Source: Brenneria nigrifluens DSM 30175 = ATCC 13028 (GTDB lineage: Bacteria; Pseudomonadota; Gammaproteobacteria; Enterobacterales; Enterobacteriaceae). Taken from it: a stretch of 64,000 bases of DNA. The stretch is taken from assembly GCF_005484965.1 (NCBI RefSeq), contig NZ_CP034036.1:3410001-3474000 (forward strand). Reading direction: 5' to 3'. This document shows, one piece after another, positions 24,552 to 33,672 of the stretch. Under the pieces are notes generated by a model. It made no database searches, was not told the origin of the DNA, and saw only the letters and a program-made list of their open reading frames with translations. Numbering within the stretch: the stretch's first letter is position 1; each line of letters starts with the position of its first letter. The translations under genes and the position numbers were made by a program.

Positions 24552-25322
24552 TCAGCCCTTAGGGGATTCACGGTTGGCGTCCTGAATTCTCATCACATCG
24601 TCCAGAATGTCGAGAAACGCGTCGACGACCGCGGGATCGAAATGGCAGCCTGATTTCCGACCTGATATGGGCCACGGCTTCTTCCCGCGTCCAGACTCAT
24701 TTATAGGGACGCTCGGAAATCAGCGCATCAAACACATCCGCCACGGCGACAACACGCCCGGACTGCGGAATATTTTCCCCCGACAGGCCTCGCGGATAGC
24801 CGCCGCCATTCCATTTTTCATGGTGCGTCAACGCGATCTCGCGCGGCATCACCATCAGATGCGAGTCATCGCCGGCCAGTAATTCGGCGCCGATAACGGT
24901 GTGCTGACGCATAATCTCCCATTCGGCGGCAGCTGCGGATCGTGGAGCGATTTCAACTGCTTCATAATCGCATAGCCGTCCAGATACGGCATATTCATGT
25001 CGAGCAGAATCAAATCGGTCCGATGCGCCATGGCGAAGGCGATCCCCGCTTCGGCGGTGCGCATGGTCACCAGGCGAATATGGCGAAATTTATCCAGGAT
25101 CCGCGTCACCAGCTTGAGGTTCACCGGGTTATCTTATATTGATATACAGGATGTAATGCTGTCTCTGTCCGTGGACGTGCGGCGCCGCGCCGGGATCGTC
25201 TCGTCCGGCGTCGCGGGTAAAATGGCGGTTCGCGCCAGGGTAGCGGGAAGACGCATCCTTCCAGAACACGCCGGCCGGCAGATGATCGAGAATGGATTGC
25301 AGCAGGCCGCCCCGCTTTAATT
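24552..25322 (-). pseudogene. Remnant of a PAS / receiver / HD-GYP signalling gene or gene pair
   Basis: Read on the minus strand from about 25320: a PAS-like piece (LLQSILDHLPAGVFWKDASS), a stop, then a receiver piece without its N-terminus (NPVNLKLVTRILDKFRHI, TDLILLDMNMPYLDGY with the phospho-acceptor Asp). Next come a frameshift and an internal loss that removes the end of the receiver and the start of the HD-GYP domain, then GGYPRGLSGENIPQSGRV and VADVFDALISERPYK, an in-frame TGA, another shift, and a tail FDPAVVDAFLDILDDV. It must have come from a hybrid sensor kinase and/or an RpfG-like cyclic-di-GMP phosphodiesterase regulator. At least four lesions make it non-functional. Confidence 0.85.
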
Positions 25323-25457
25323 ACTTATTTAAATAGCCGTAATCTCTTGTCCCGCAACGATATCTGCCGCCGGTACTCATTACCCCTACTAACGCTCCGT
25401 TGAAAATAAGCAGGGTAGTAATTATCTTTCGCCACCCGTTTTTTTGCAGAGTCCATC

Positions 25458-26567
25458 ATGCGCCTTGCCATCCTTATTGTTTTATCGCTTCTTGGCCCGC
25501 TGGCGTCGGCAAAAACCGTCACCGATATTCTGGGCCGACAGGTGACGATCCCGGACCACCCGCGGCGCATCATCCTCGGTGAAAGCCGCATGCTTTATAC
25601 GCTGGCCCTGCTTGAGCCGGGAAATCCGGCGAAATACGTCGTGGGCTGGCCGGGCGACATGGCGCGTTATGACGCGCAAAGCTGGCAACGCTATACGGAA
25701 AAATTCCCGGCAATCAAGCAGATCCCGCAGTTAGGCAGCGGCGGTTTACCCACGCTGAATGCGGAAACCCTGCTGCCGTTAAAACCCGATCTGGTGATTT
25801 TGCCGCGGCTGGCAAAACAGCGCGCCGGCGATGACCTGCTGCAACAGACGCTGACCAGCGCGGGTATTCCGGTTATCTACGTCGATTTGCGCGTTGATTT
25901 GCTCCGCAACACCCTGCCGAGCATCCAACTGCTGGGAGAGGCGCTGAATCAGCCGCGGCGGGCCGCGGCGTTCAGCGAATTTTATCAGCAGCATATGAAT
26001 GTCATTCGTCAGCGCATCGCGCAATACCAGGGTAAAAAAACCACGGTGATGCTGCATCTGCATCTCGGCCGCCGCGATACCTGCTGCACCACCGCCGTGG
26101 GGGGAAACCTGGGCGATCTGCTGGCCTTCGCCGGCGGCGAAAATATCGCCGCCGGCACCATCAACAGCGTATACGGCGAGCTCAGCCCGGAACGCGTACT
26201 GGCGGCCGACCCCGACGTCTACATCGCCACCGGCATGGCCGGGCCGGACGGCAAACGTTTTTCCAGCCTGATGCTGGGGCCCGCGGTCAGCCGGCAGCAG
26301 GCGCAAAACAGCTTCAGCACACTGATTCGTCAGGACGCCATCCTCTCGCACCTTGCGGCGGTGCAACAAGGACGGGCGTGGAGCATGTGGCACAACTTTT
26401 ACCTCAGCCCTTATCACGTCGTTATGGTGGAGATGTTCGCTAAAGCCCTCTACCCCGACCTGTTCGAGGATATCGAGCCGCAACTCACACTAAAAAAACT
26501 CTACCAGCAGTTTTTACCTATTGATTTTTCAGGGACATACTGGAGTCAACTTGCACATGAAGAATAA
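25458..26567 (+). CDS. Iron-siderophore ABC transporter substrate-binding protein (FecB/BtuF-type)
   Basis: 369 residues. Short signal peptide MRLAILIVLSLLGPLASA, then a TroA/FepB-like fold: TDILGRQVTIPDHPRRIILGES, LLPLKPDLVILPR, GIPVIYVDLR and ERVLAADPDVYIATGMAG. It is longer than FhuD or FecB (about 300 residues). The 3' end overlaps the TonB-dependent receptor gene by 11 bases, tying the two together. No permease or ATPase gene is adjacent, so uptake across the inner membrane must use another locus. I saw no convincing Fur box in the 130 bases upstream. Confidence 0.9.
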   Translation: MRLAILIVLSLLGPLASAKTVTDILGRQVTIPDHPRRIILGESRMLYTLALLEPGNPAKYVVGWPGDMARYDAQSWQRYTEKFPAIKQIPQLGSGGLPTLNAETLLPLKPDLVILPRLAKQRAGDDLLQQTLTSAGIPVIYVDLRVDLLRNTLPSIQLLGEALNQPRRAAAFSEFYQQHMNVIRQRIAQYQGKKTTVMLHLHLGRRDTCCTTAVGGNLGDLLAFAGGENIAAGTINSVYGELSPERVLAADPDVYIATGMAGPDGKRFSSLMLGPAVSRQQAQNSFSTLIRQDAILSHLAAVQQGRAWSMWHNFYLSPYHVVMVEMFAKALYPDLFEDIEPQLTLKKLYQQFLPIDFSGTYWSQLAHEE

Positions 26568-28686
26568 GAAAATACGGCGTAACGGCTGGCCGGCGCTGGC
26601 GCTGCTGCCGTTCGGCATGCAGGCGGCCGCCGAAACGCGGAACGACACGCTGGAGGTTATCGCCACGGCGGAGCAGCAGGCGGAAACCGGCTATCAGCCG
26701 CATACAACCGTAACCGGCACCCGCAGCGAAAGCCGCCTGCTGGACGTACCGCAGGCGGTCAACGTGGTGCCAAGCCAGGTGATTGCCGACCGCGCGGTAC
26801 GCAATATTGACGAAGCGTTATATAACGTCAGCGGCATTACCCAATCCAACACCCTCGGCGGCACCCAGGATGCGCTGATCAAGCGCGGCTTTGGCGACAA
26901 CCGCGACGGCTCCCTGTTTCGGGACGGCGTACGCTCCATCCAGGCCCGCAACTTCACCCCGACCAGCGAGCGCGTGGAAGTGCTGAAAGGCCCGGCCTCC
27001 ATGCTGTATGGCATGGGCGAACCCGGCGGCGTGATTAATATCATCAGCAAAAAACCGCAGCTGGTGCAAAAAACGCATATCGAAGGCTGGGGCAGCAGTT
27101 TTAACGGCGGCGGCGGCCAGTTGGACGTAACCGGACCGCTGGGCGCCTCCGGGCTGGCTTACCGTATGGTGGTCGATCATGACGAAACCGACTACTGGCG
27201 CAACTTCGGCCGCAACCGGCAAACCACCATCGCCCCGTCGCTGATGTGGTACGGGGAAGAGACCACGGTGCGGGTGGCCTACGAGCATATGGAATACCTG
27301 ACGCCGTTCGATCGCGGCACCATTATCGACCCCAACAGCGACAAGCCGGTGAATACGCCGCGCGAAAGCCGTTTCGACGAGCATTACAACGCCACCCGCG
27401 GCGATCAGGACAGCATCACCCTACAGGCGGAGCGCAACCTGAGCGATCGCTGGAAAAGCAGCCTCACCTACTCCTATAACCGCAACCGCTATAGCGATAA
27501 TCAGGCGCGGGCGATGAGCTACGATGCCGATAGCGGCATACTGACCCGGCGTCCGGACGCCACCGGCTATGCCCACGCGCAAACCCAGGTGGTGCAGCTT
27601 ACGTTCAACGGGGATATTGACTGGGGACGGGTCAATCACCAGTTGCTGCTCGGCTTTGACTATGAAGCCGACCGCACCTTCCGCGGCGATATGATCCGCG
27701 GGACGAACAACAGTACGGACTTTACTATTTACCATCCGGTATACGGTCAGTTGGCGCCGTCTAGCAATGTCATCGCCTCGGACAGCGATCAGCGGGAAAA
27801 TATCGACAGCAGCGGCTTCTTTCTGCAGGACGTCATTCGCCTGAACGATCGCTGGCAGCTGCTGGGCGGAGTGCGTTACGACAGCTTCGACGTGATGGCC
27901 GGCAAAGGCCGCCCGTTCGTCACCCGTACCGATAGCTCATATAACCGCGTAGTGCCGCGCGCCGGCATTATTTACAATCTGACGCCCTATTCTTCGCTTT
28001 ATGCCAGCTACAGCGAGTCGTTTAAACCCAACTCGTCGATCGCCGATCAGATAGGTTCCCTTCCCCCAGAGATTGGCCAGTCTTACGAAATCGGCGCCAA
28101 GCTGGATCTGCCTAATCGTATTACCGCCAACGTGGCGCTTTTTGATATCAAAAAGCGTAATGTAAAGATTGACGACACTATATCTGTGAACGGAATTAAC
28201 GAAAAGGTATACCGCACCGCCGGCAAAGTGCGCTCGCAGGGCATCGAGTTGGATCTGGCCGGCAAGCTGACGGATTCCCTCAGCCTGATCGGCTCCTACG
28301 CCTGGACCGATGCCCGCGTTACCGCCGACCCGGAAAATAACGGCAATGAAATGACCAACGTCGCGCGTCATACCGCCTCGCTGTTTCTGACCCAGGATTT
28401 CGGCGACGCCGGCATTCACGCCGGCGATAACCTGCGCGCCGGCGCCGGGGCGCGCTACGTCGGCCGCCGCGCCGGCGATGCGGCGAACAGCTTCTATCTG
28501 GATGACTATACGGTGGCGGATGCGTTCGTGGCTTACAGCCTGCCGCTTAACGGCTACCAGGTGAAGTGGCAGCTTAATATCAAGAACCTGTTTGATAAAA
28601 CCTATTACCCCTCCAGCGGCGGTCAGTATCGCGTCGCCATTGGCGAACCGCGCCAGTTTGTGCTGCGCGCCAGCGTGGATTTCTAG
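26557..28686 (+). CDS. TonB-dependent siderophore receptor
   Basis: 709 residues from MKNKKIRRNGWPALALLPFG; the frame is open to 26521, but this start gives a proper signal peptide (cleavage near MQAAA). The TonB box is probably DTLEVIAT. The plug domain runs from about 45 to 165 (SRLLDVPQAVNVVPSQVI, VEVLKGPASMLYGMGEPGGVINIISKKP), followed by a 22-strand barrel ending in aromatic-terminal LRASVDF. It is a ferrichrome/hydroxamate-type outer membrane receptor; the actual ligand is unknown. It overlaps the binding protein gene by 11 bases. Confidence 0.93.
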   Translation: MKNKKIRRNGWPALALLPFGMQAAAETRNDTLEVIATAEQQAETGYQPHTTVTGTRSESRLLDVPQAVNVVPSQVIADRAVRNIDEALYNVSGITQSNTLGGTQDALIKRGFGDNRDGSLFRDGVRSIQARNFTPTSERVEVLKGPASMLYGMGEPGGVINIISKKPQLVQKTHIEGWGSSFNGGGGQLDVTGPLGASGLAYRMVVDHDETDYWRNFGRNRQTTIAPSLMWYGEETTVRVAYEHMEYLTPFDRGTIIDPNSDKPVNTPRESRFDEHYNATRGDQDSITLQAERNLSDRWKSSLTYSYNRNRYSDNQARAMSYDADSGILTRRPDATGYAHAQTQVVQLTFNGDIDWGRVNHQLLLGFDYEADRTFRGDMIRGTNNSTDFTIYHPVYGQLAPSSNVIASDSDQRENIDSSGFFLQDVIRLNDRWQLLGGVRYDSFDVMAGKGRPFVTRTDSSYNRVVPRAGIIYNLTPYSSLYASYSESFKPNSSIADQIGSLPPEIGQSYEIGAKLDLPNRITANVALFDIKKRNVKIDDTISVNGINEKVYRTAGKVRSQGIELDLAGKLTDSLSLIGSYAWTDARVTADPENNGNEMTNVARHTASLFLTQDFGDAGIHAGDNLRAGAGARYVGRRAGDAANSFYLDDYTVADAFVAYSLPLNGYQVKWQLNIKNLFDKTYYPSSGGQYRVAIGEPRQFVLRASVDF

Positions 28687-28723
28687 TTCCCGTCAACGGG
28701 CCGGTATCGCCGGCCCGTTAATT

Positions 28724-31153
28724 TCACCCGGCGAATTGCCGGAACAGCGCCTTGCCGCGCAGCAACCGCAGCCCCAGCCAGCCGCCGCACAGCGATAACA
28801 ACAGCGCCGCCGCCAACGGCAATATCAGCCACATCGCCAGATTCGGCTGCCACGGGAAATTGAACACCCGGCTCTGCAACAGCCACAGCGCCGCCTCCGC
28901 GCCGATAGCGGCCGCTGCCCCCGCCACCAGCCCCAATACGGCGAACTCGCACCACAGCGTGGTGCGCAACAGGCGCAGCCCGGCGCCCAGGGTGCGGTAC
29001 ACCATCAGTTCCTGCCGCCGCTGACGCATCCCCACCTGGATTTGCGCCAGCAGCAGCAATACGCCGCACAACAGCACCAGGATCACCATAATTTCCAGCG
29101 CCCGGCTCACCTGCTGCAATACCTGCCCCACCTGACGCAGAATGCTGCCCACATCCATCACGCTTAGCGTCGGGAACTGGCGGTTTAGCTGGACTACCAT
29201 CTGCTCGTCGCCATCGTGGCGGAAGCTGGTCAGCCACGACTGCGGCTGGCTGTCCAGCGCGCCGGGAGGAAAGATAAAGAAAAAGTTCGGGCGCAGGCTT
29301 TCCCAATCCACCTGGCGGAAGCTGGTGACCCGGGCGCTGAACGGCTGCGTGTCGCCGGTAAAGGTCAGCGTATCGCCGATTTTAATCCCCATCTCTTTTG
29401 CTTCTTCCGCCTCCATCGAGACTTCGCCGGCTTTCGGCGCTTCCCCCTCCACCAGCACGTTGTGATCCGGTATCCCGTGCATCCAGGTCAGATTCAGCTC
29501 GCGGTTTACCGTGTTGCCGCCCGGATCGTCCTCATGAATCACTTCCGTCGCCACCTGCTGATTAATTTCCGTCAGACGGGCGCGAATAATGGGATAGAAC
29601 AGCTCCGGTTTAACCTGGTGCCGCTCAAGAAAGGTTTTCACCTGCGGCACCTGCTCCGCGGTGATATTCAACAGAAAATAGTTCGGACTGTCCGGCGGCA
29701 GCTGCCGTTGCCAGCGTTCCAGCAAATCGCCGCGCATCACCAGCAGCAGGGCAAGCAGCATAAACGACAGCGAAAACGCCGCCAGTTGGCTGAGCGTCGA
29801 CCAGGGCTGACGCAGCAGGCGGTTAATCGCCAGCCGCATCGCCAGTTGCTTAACCGTCAAACGGCGCAGCAGCAACAACCCGCCCCAGCCAATCACCCCC
29901 AGTAACAACGACAGCACCGCCATGCCGCCCAGCAGCGACCACAGCAGGGAGCTGCCGCCGGACAGCACGGCAAGCAGCCCCACCACAATCGCCAGCACCG
30001 CCGGCAGGTAGTAACGCAGCGGCCAGACATTGGCCGTCACATCCTGGCGCAATACGCGCAGCGGCTGCGTCGCCAGCAGTAAACGGTAAGGGCGCAGCCC
30101 GACCAGCAATGAAATCAGCAGCAGCGACCCCAGCGCCCATACCCACGGCCACAGCCCGGCGGCCGGCAGCGTCGCCGGCAGGACCGGCGCCAGCATTTTC
30201 ATCAGCACCGCCTCAAAGCCCAGCCCGACCAGGCTGCCGCACAGCGCCGCCAGCCCCAGCACCGACAGCCACTGCCCGACGATCAGCCGTCGCAGCGCCC
30301 GTCGTCCGGCGCCCAGCGTTTTCAACACCGCGACCAAATCATAGCGGCTGCGGCAATAATGCCCCATGGAAACGGCCACCGCGGCGATGGATAACAGCAA
30401 AGTCAGCAGCGCGGACAGCAGCAGAAATTGCTGCGAGCGTTTTAACGACTGGCTCAGCGCTCCTTCGGAATCCTCCATGCCGTACCAGCGCTGGTCGGGC
30501 TTGAGCTGCGGCTTGATAAAATCGCCGAACTCGGTGATTTGCCGCTCGTCGCCCGCAAACATATAGCGCCAGCTGATGCGCCCGCCGGGCTGTATGGCTC
30601 CGGTCTTCTCCACGTCGGCCAGATTCATCAAAATCCGCGGCGCGGTATCAAAGGGGTTAAAACCGGAATCCGGCTCCTGAATCAGCTCGCCGTTAATCCG
30701 CAGCGAGGTATCGCCGACGTCCAGCATATCGCCGACCTTAAGCCCCAGCAGCGCCAACAGGCGCGGGGCGACCAGCACGGTTCCCTGCTCCGCCCGCAGC
30801 CCGGCCGGACGAGTCTGCAGCTCGCCGTATAACGGATAGCGCTGGTCGGTGGCTTTTACCCTGGCCAACTGCGGCGTATCGCCGGCAAAGGTCATGGTCA
30901 TAAATGAAATCTGCCGGCTCAACGTCAATCCCTGCTGCTGCGCCCGCTGTAGCCAGGCTTCATCCACCGGGCGCGACGCGCGCAACACCCGGTCGCCGGC
31001 CAGAAAATCACGGCTTTGCTGGCTCAGCCCCTTTTCCATCCGGTCGCCGATGGTGCCCAGCGCCAGCACGCAGGCCACGGCGAGCGTTAACGCCAGCCAG
31101 ACAATCAATAATGAAGGAGAGCGCCATTCGCGCCAGAACCACCGCCAGATCAT
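28724..31153 (-). CDS. ybbP: ABC transporter permease YbbP (FtsX/MacB-like)
   Basis: 809 residues, about the E. coli size (804). One N-terminal membrane segment (LLIVWLALTLAVACVLALG), a large periplasmic region, then FtsX-type membrane bundles around 260-350 (FLLLSALLTLLLSIAAVAVSMG) and 690-800 (IMVILVLLCGVLLLLAQIQVGMRQRRQELMVYRTLGAG-type). It partners YbbA; the complex is thought to extrude or detach lipophilic substrates and is conserved next to the thioesterase tesA. It overlaps ybbA by four bases. Confidence 0.94.
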   Translation of the reverse strand: MIWRWFWREWRSPSLLIVWLALTLAVACVLALGTIGDRMEKGLSQQSRDFLAGDRVLRASRPVDEAWLQRAQQQGLTLSRQISFMTMTFAGDTPQLARVKATDQRYPLYGELQTRPAGLRAEQGTVLVAPRLLALLGLKVGDMLDVGDTSLRINGELIQEPDSGFNPFDTAPRILMNLADVEKTGAIQPGGRISWRYMFAGDERQITEFGDFIKPQLKPDQRWYGMEDSEGALSQSLKRSQQFLLLSALLTLLLSIAAVAVSMGHYCRSRYDLVAVLKTLGAGRRALRRLIVGQWLSVLGLAALCGSLVGLGFEAVLMKMLAPVLPATLPAAGLWPWVWALGSLLLISLLVGLRPYRLLLATQPLRVLRQDVTANVWPLRYYLPAVLAIVVGLLAVLSGGSSLLWSLLGGMAVLSLLLGVIGWGGLLLLRRLTVKQLAMRLAINRLLRQPWSTLSQLAAFSLSFMLLALLLVMRGDLLERWQRQLPPDSPNYFLLNITAEQVPQVKTFLERHQVKPELFYPIIRARLTEINQQVATEVIHEDDPGGNTVNRELNLTWMHGIPDHNVLVEGEAPKAGEVSMEAEEAKEMGIKIGDTLTFTGDTQPFSARVTSFRQVDWESLRPNFFFIFPPGALDSQPQSWLTSFRHDGDEQMVVQLNRQFPTLSVMDVGSILRQVGQVLQQVSRALEIMVILVLLCGVLLLLAQIQVGMRQRRQELMVYRTLGAGLRLLRTTLWCEFAVLGLVAGAAAAIGAEAALWLLQSRVFNFPWQPNLAMWLILPLAAALLLSLCGGWLGLRLLRGKALFRQFAG

Positions 31154-31851
31154 GCGTCCTCCCGCAGCTTGCCGTCCACCAGCCGCAGCCGCCGCTCACA
31201 GCGCGCCGCCAGCTGTTCGTCATGGGTGACCAGAATCAGCGTGGTGGCGTAATCGCGGTTGAGGGAAAACAGCAGTTCGACGATGCGCTCGCCGGTTTTG
31301 CGGTCCAGATTGCCGGTCGGCTCGTCGGCGAACAGCACCTGGGGACGCCCGCTGAAAGCGCGCGCCAGCGCCACCCGCTGCTGTTCCCCGCCGGAAAGCT
31401 GCGCCGGGAGATGATGCAGACGCTCGCCCAACCCCAGTTGCTGCAACAGTTGTTCCGCCTGCCCGCGGCTGTGGCCGTCGCTTTCGCCGCGCAGCAACGC
31501 CGGCAACTGGACGTTTTCCAACGCGGTCAGCGTCGGCACCAGCATAAACGCCTGAAAAACAAACCCCACGTCTCTGGCGCGCAGCGCGGCGCGGCCTTCC
31601 TCGTCCAGTTTGTTCAACGATTCGCCCATCAGGCTGACCTCGCCCTCGCTGCCGTCGTCCAGACCGGCGAGAATACCCAGCAGCGTCGACTTGCCCGAAC
31701 CCGACTCGCCGATCAGGGCGATTGTCTGCGCGGGTTTGACAATCAGCTCAACTCCGGTAAGGATGGAAAGCCGATGTTCCCCTTGACCGACGTGCTTACT
31801 AAGATGATGAACTTCAAGAATGTTTTCCGCGGGTCCGAGATTGGTTGCCAT
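31150..31851 (-). CDS. ybbA: ABC transporter ATP-binding protein YbbA
   Basis: 233 residues from ATG at 31851 (MATNLGPAENILEVHHLSK); E. coli YbbA has 228 residues and starts MPAENIVEVHH. An upstream ATG at 31881 would add ten residues. Walker A GESGSGKST, signature LSGGEQQRVALARA, Walker B VLFADEPTGNLD and THDEQLAAR place it with LolD/MacB-type ATPases. Its 5' end overlaps that of the divergent tesA gene by 48 bases, an arrangement also present in E. coli. Confidence 0.95.
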   Translation of the reverse strand: MATNLGPAENILEVHHLSKHVGQGEHRLSILTGVELIVKPAQTIALIGESGSGKSTLLGILAGLDDGSEGEVSLMGESLNKLDEEGRAALRARDVGFVFQAFMLVPTLTALENVQLPALLRGESDGHSRGQAEQLLQQLGLGERLHHLPAQLSGGEQQRVALARAFSGRPQVLFADEPTGNLDRKTGERIVELLFSLNRDYATTLILVTHDEQLAARCERRLRLVDGKLREDA

Positions 31852-32508
31852 AGCTCTCGCTGGACTGGTCTTTGCAAACATGTTTTCGTCCTTTTACTTC
31901 TGGGATTATTCAGTGTACGCGCTTTGGCGGCGGATACTTTACTGATACTGGGCGATAGCCTCAGCGCGGGCTATCGCATGCCTGCCGCCAGCGCCTGGCC
32001 CGCCCTGCTGGATCAGAAATGGCAGACGCGGCCGGACGGCGTAAAAGTCGTTAACGCCAGCATCAGCGGCGACACCGCCGGCCAAGGGCTGGCGCGTCTT
32101 CCGGCGCTGCTGAAGCAGCATCAGCCGCGCTGGGTGCTGATCGAACTTGGCGGCAATGACGGGCTGCGCGGCTTTCCGCCGAACAACATCGAACAGGATC
32201 TGAGCAAAATCATTACGCTGGTCGAACAGGCGCAGGCGCAGCCGCTGCTGATGCAAATCCGCCTGCCGACCAATTACGGCCGCCGCTACAATGAGTCATT
32301 CAGCGACGTTTATCCGCGGCTGGCAAAACAGTTTTCCATTCCTCTGGTGCCGTTCTTTATGGAACAGGTGTATCTTAAGCCAGAGTGGATACTGGAGGAC
32401 GGCATCCATCCCGCCCGTGATGCCCAACCCTTTATCGCCGACTGGATGGCGCAACAGCTGGAATCCTTATACCCAATAGATTTCGAGTTGCAGGAAGGCG
32501 GCAACTGA
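31804..32508 (+). CDS. tesA: Multifunctional acyl-CoA thioesterase I / protease I / lysophospholipase L1
   Basis: 234 residues from MMNFKNVFRG. Periplasmic GDSL hydrolase: Ser in LILGDSLSAGYRM, Gly in NASISGDTAGQG, Asn in LGGNDGLRGF, and Asp/His in DGIHPARDAQPF. Compared with E. coli, an insertion of roughly 18 residues (GSEIGCHSSRWTGLCKHV region) precedes the hydrophobic signal core, in the stretch that overlaps ybbA. The last 12 or so residues (ending IDFELQEGGN) are encoded by an ERIC element that begins at 32468, so the native C-terminus has been replaced. Confidence 0.95.
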   Translation: MMNFKNVFRGSEIGCHSSRWTGLCKHVFVLLLLGLFSVRALAADTLLILGDSLSAGYRMPAASAWPALLDQKWQTRPDGVKVVNASISGDTAGQGLARLPALLKQHQPRWVLIELGGNDGLRGFPPNNIEQDLSKIITLVEQAQAQPLLMQIRLPTNYGRRYNESFSDVYPRLAKQFSIPLVPFFMEQVYLKPEWILEDGIHPARDAQPFIADWMAQQLESLYPIDFELQEGGN

Positions 32509-32664
32509 ACGACAAATTCGTCGGGAACGAATTTGACCAGCCAATGGCTGGCCTCCGGTGAGAGACAGGATGTCTCTCATTAATCCCCAGGAGCTTACTC
32601 AAGTAAGTGACTGGGGTGAGGGAAGGCAGCCAACGCATCTGCGACTTGAAAGATGACGGGTATA
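32468..32664. repeat. ERIC element with 70-bp internal insertion
   Basis: Begins TACCCAATAGATTTCGAG and ends AGATGACGGGTATA; the core CCCCAGGAGCTTAC...GTAAGTGACTGGGG is the ERIC signature. At about 197 bp it equals the standard 127 bp plus a 70-bp insert between the left arm and the core, and the insert carries its own small hairpins (CCAGCCAATGGCTGG, GAGAGACA...TGTCTCTC). Insert-bearing ERICs of this kind are known from Yersinia. Its left end codes for the C-terminus of TesA. Confidence 0.9.
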
Positions 32665-32710
32665 GTTAACCATGAGTCTTAATAAATAGGCCCTTGAATT
32701 AGGTAAAGTT

Positions 32711-33487
32711 ATGCAAAAAACGGTGCTGATTACCGGCTGTTCCAGCGGTATTGGTCTGATCGCGGCGCAGGATCTGCAAAAACGCGGCTACCGGGTGCTC
32801 GCCGCCTGTCGCCGCCCCGAGGATGTCGCGCGCATGGCGGAGCTGGGTCTGGAAGGGATCGAACTCGATCTGGACGACCCCGCCAGCGTTGAAAAGGCCG
32901 CCGCCGAGGTCATTGCGCTGAGCGGAAACCGCCTGTACGGGCTGTTTAATAACGCCGGATACGGATTATATGGCGCGTTGCGCGATATCTCGCGCCGGCA
33001 GTTGGCACGGCAGTTTTCCAGTAACCTGTTCGGTACGCATCAGTTGACGCAACTGCTGCTGCCGGCCATGTTGCCGCACGGCGAAGGGCGCATCATTCAG
33101 ACCAGCTCGGTGATGGGGCTGGTGGCGACGCCCGGACGGGGCGCCTATGCGGCCAGTAAATTCGCTCTTGAAGCCTGGTCGGATGCGCTGCGCATGGAGC
33201 TGCACGGCAGCGGTCTGCACGTCAGCCTGATCGAACCCGGTCCGCTGACCACCCGCTTTACCGCCAACGTTGACCAGACCCGGGCCGATCGGCCGGTCAC
33301 CAATCCCGGCATCGCCAGACGCTTTACGCTGCCGCCGGAAGCCGTATTGCCTAAACTGCGTCATGCGCTGGAGAGCCCGCGCCCCAGGCTGCGCTATCCG
33401 GTAACGCTGGTGGCGCACGCTCTGTCCTGGCTGCGCCGTCTGCTGCCCGGACGCTGTCTGGATAATGTATTACGTACCCGTTCCTAA
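32711..33487 (+). CDS. ybbO: SDR family oxidoreductase YbbO
   Basis: 258 residues. NADP-type glycine motif VLITGCSSGIGLIAA, NNAGYGLYG, catalytic Ser in TSSVMGL and YAASK. In E. coli YbbO is an NADP-dependent aldehyde reductase and lies in the same tesA-ybbO-cnoX neighbourhood. The basic, amphipathic C-terminus (SWLRRLLPGRCLDNVLRTRS) is a feature of this subgroup. An ERIC element starts on the base after its stop codon and another one lies just upstream, so the gene is bracketed by ERICs. Confidence 0.93.
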   Translation: MQKTVLITGCSSGIGLIAAQDLQKRGYRVLAACRRPEDVARMAELGLEGIELDLDDPASVEKAAAEVIALSGNRLYGLFNNAGYGLYGALRDISRRQLARQFSSNLFGTHQLTQLLLPAMLPHGEGRIIQTSSVMGLVATPGRGAYAASKFALEAWSDALRMELHGSGLHVSLIEPGPLTTRFTANVDQTRADRPVTNPGIARRFTLPPEAVLPKLRHALESPRPRLRYPVTLVAHALSWLRRLLPGRCLDNVLRTRS

Positions 33488-33612
33488 TATACCCTATAGA
33501 TTTCGAGTTGCAGGAAGGCGGCAAGCGAGCGAATCCCGATGAGCTTACATCAGTAAGTGATTCGGGTGAGTATACGCAGCCAACGCACCTGCAATTTGAA
33601 AGATGACGGGTA
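33488..33612. repeat. ERIC element between ybbO and cnoX
   Basis: Standard-length copy starting directly after the ybbO stop: left arm TATACCCTATAGATTTCGAG, core GATGAGCTTACATCAGTAAGTGATTC, right arm ending AGATGACGGGTA. Same orientation as the copy at 32468. The arms are inverted repeats and can fold the transcript into one long hairpin. Confidence 0.9.
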
Positions 33613-33672
33613 GTGGCTTGAAGCGACGCGTTCCGCCCCCATATCAAATCGAAACGGATAAGAGAGAACCCC

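Noticed and set aside
25320..25457. Possible Fur box before the siderophore binding protein gene
   Set aside because: The A/T-rich stretch near 25405-25430 does not give the required hexamer repeats of NAT(A/T)AT.
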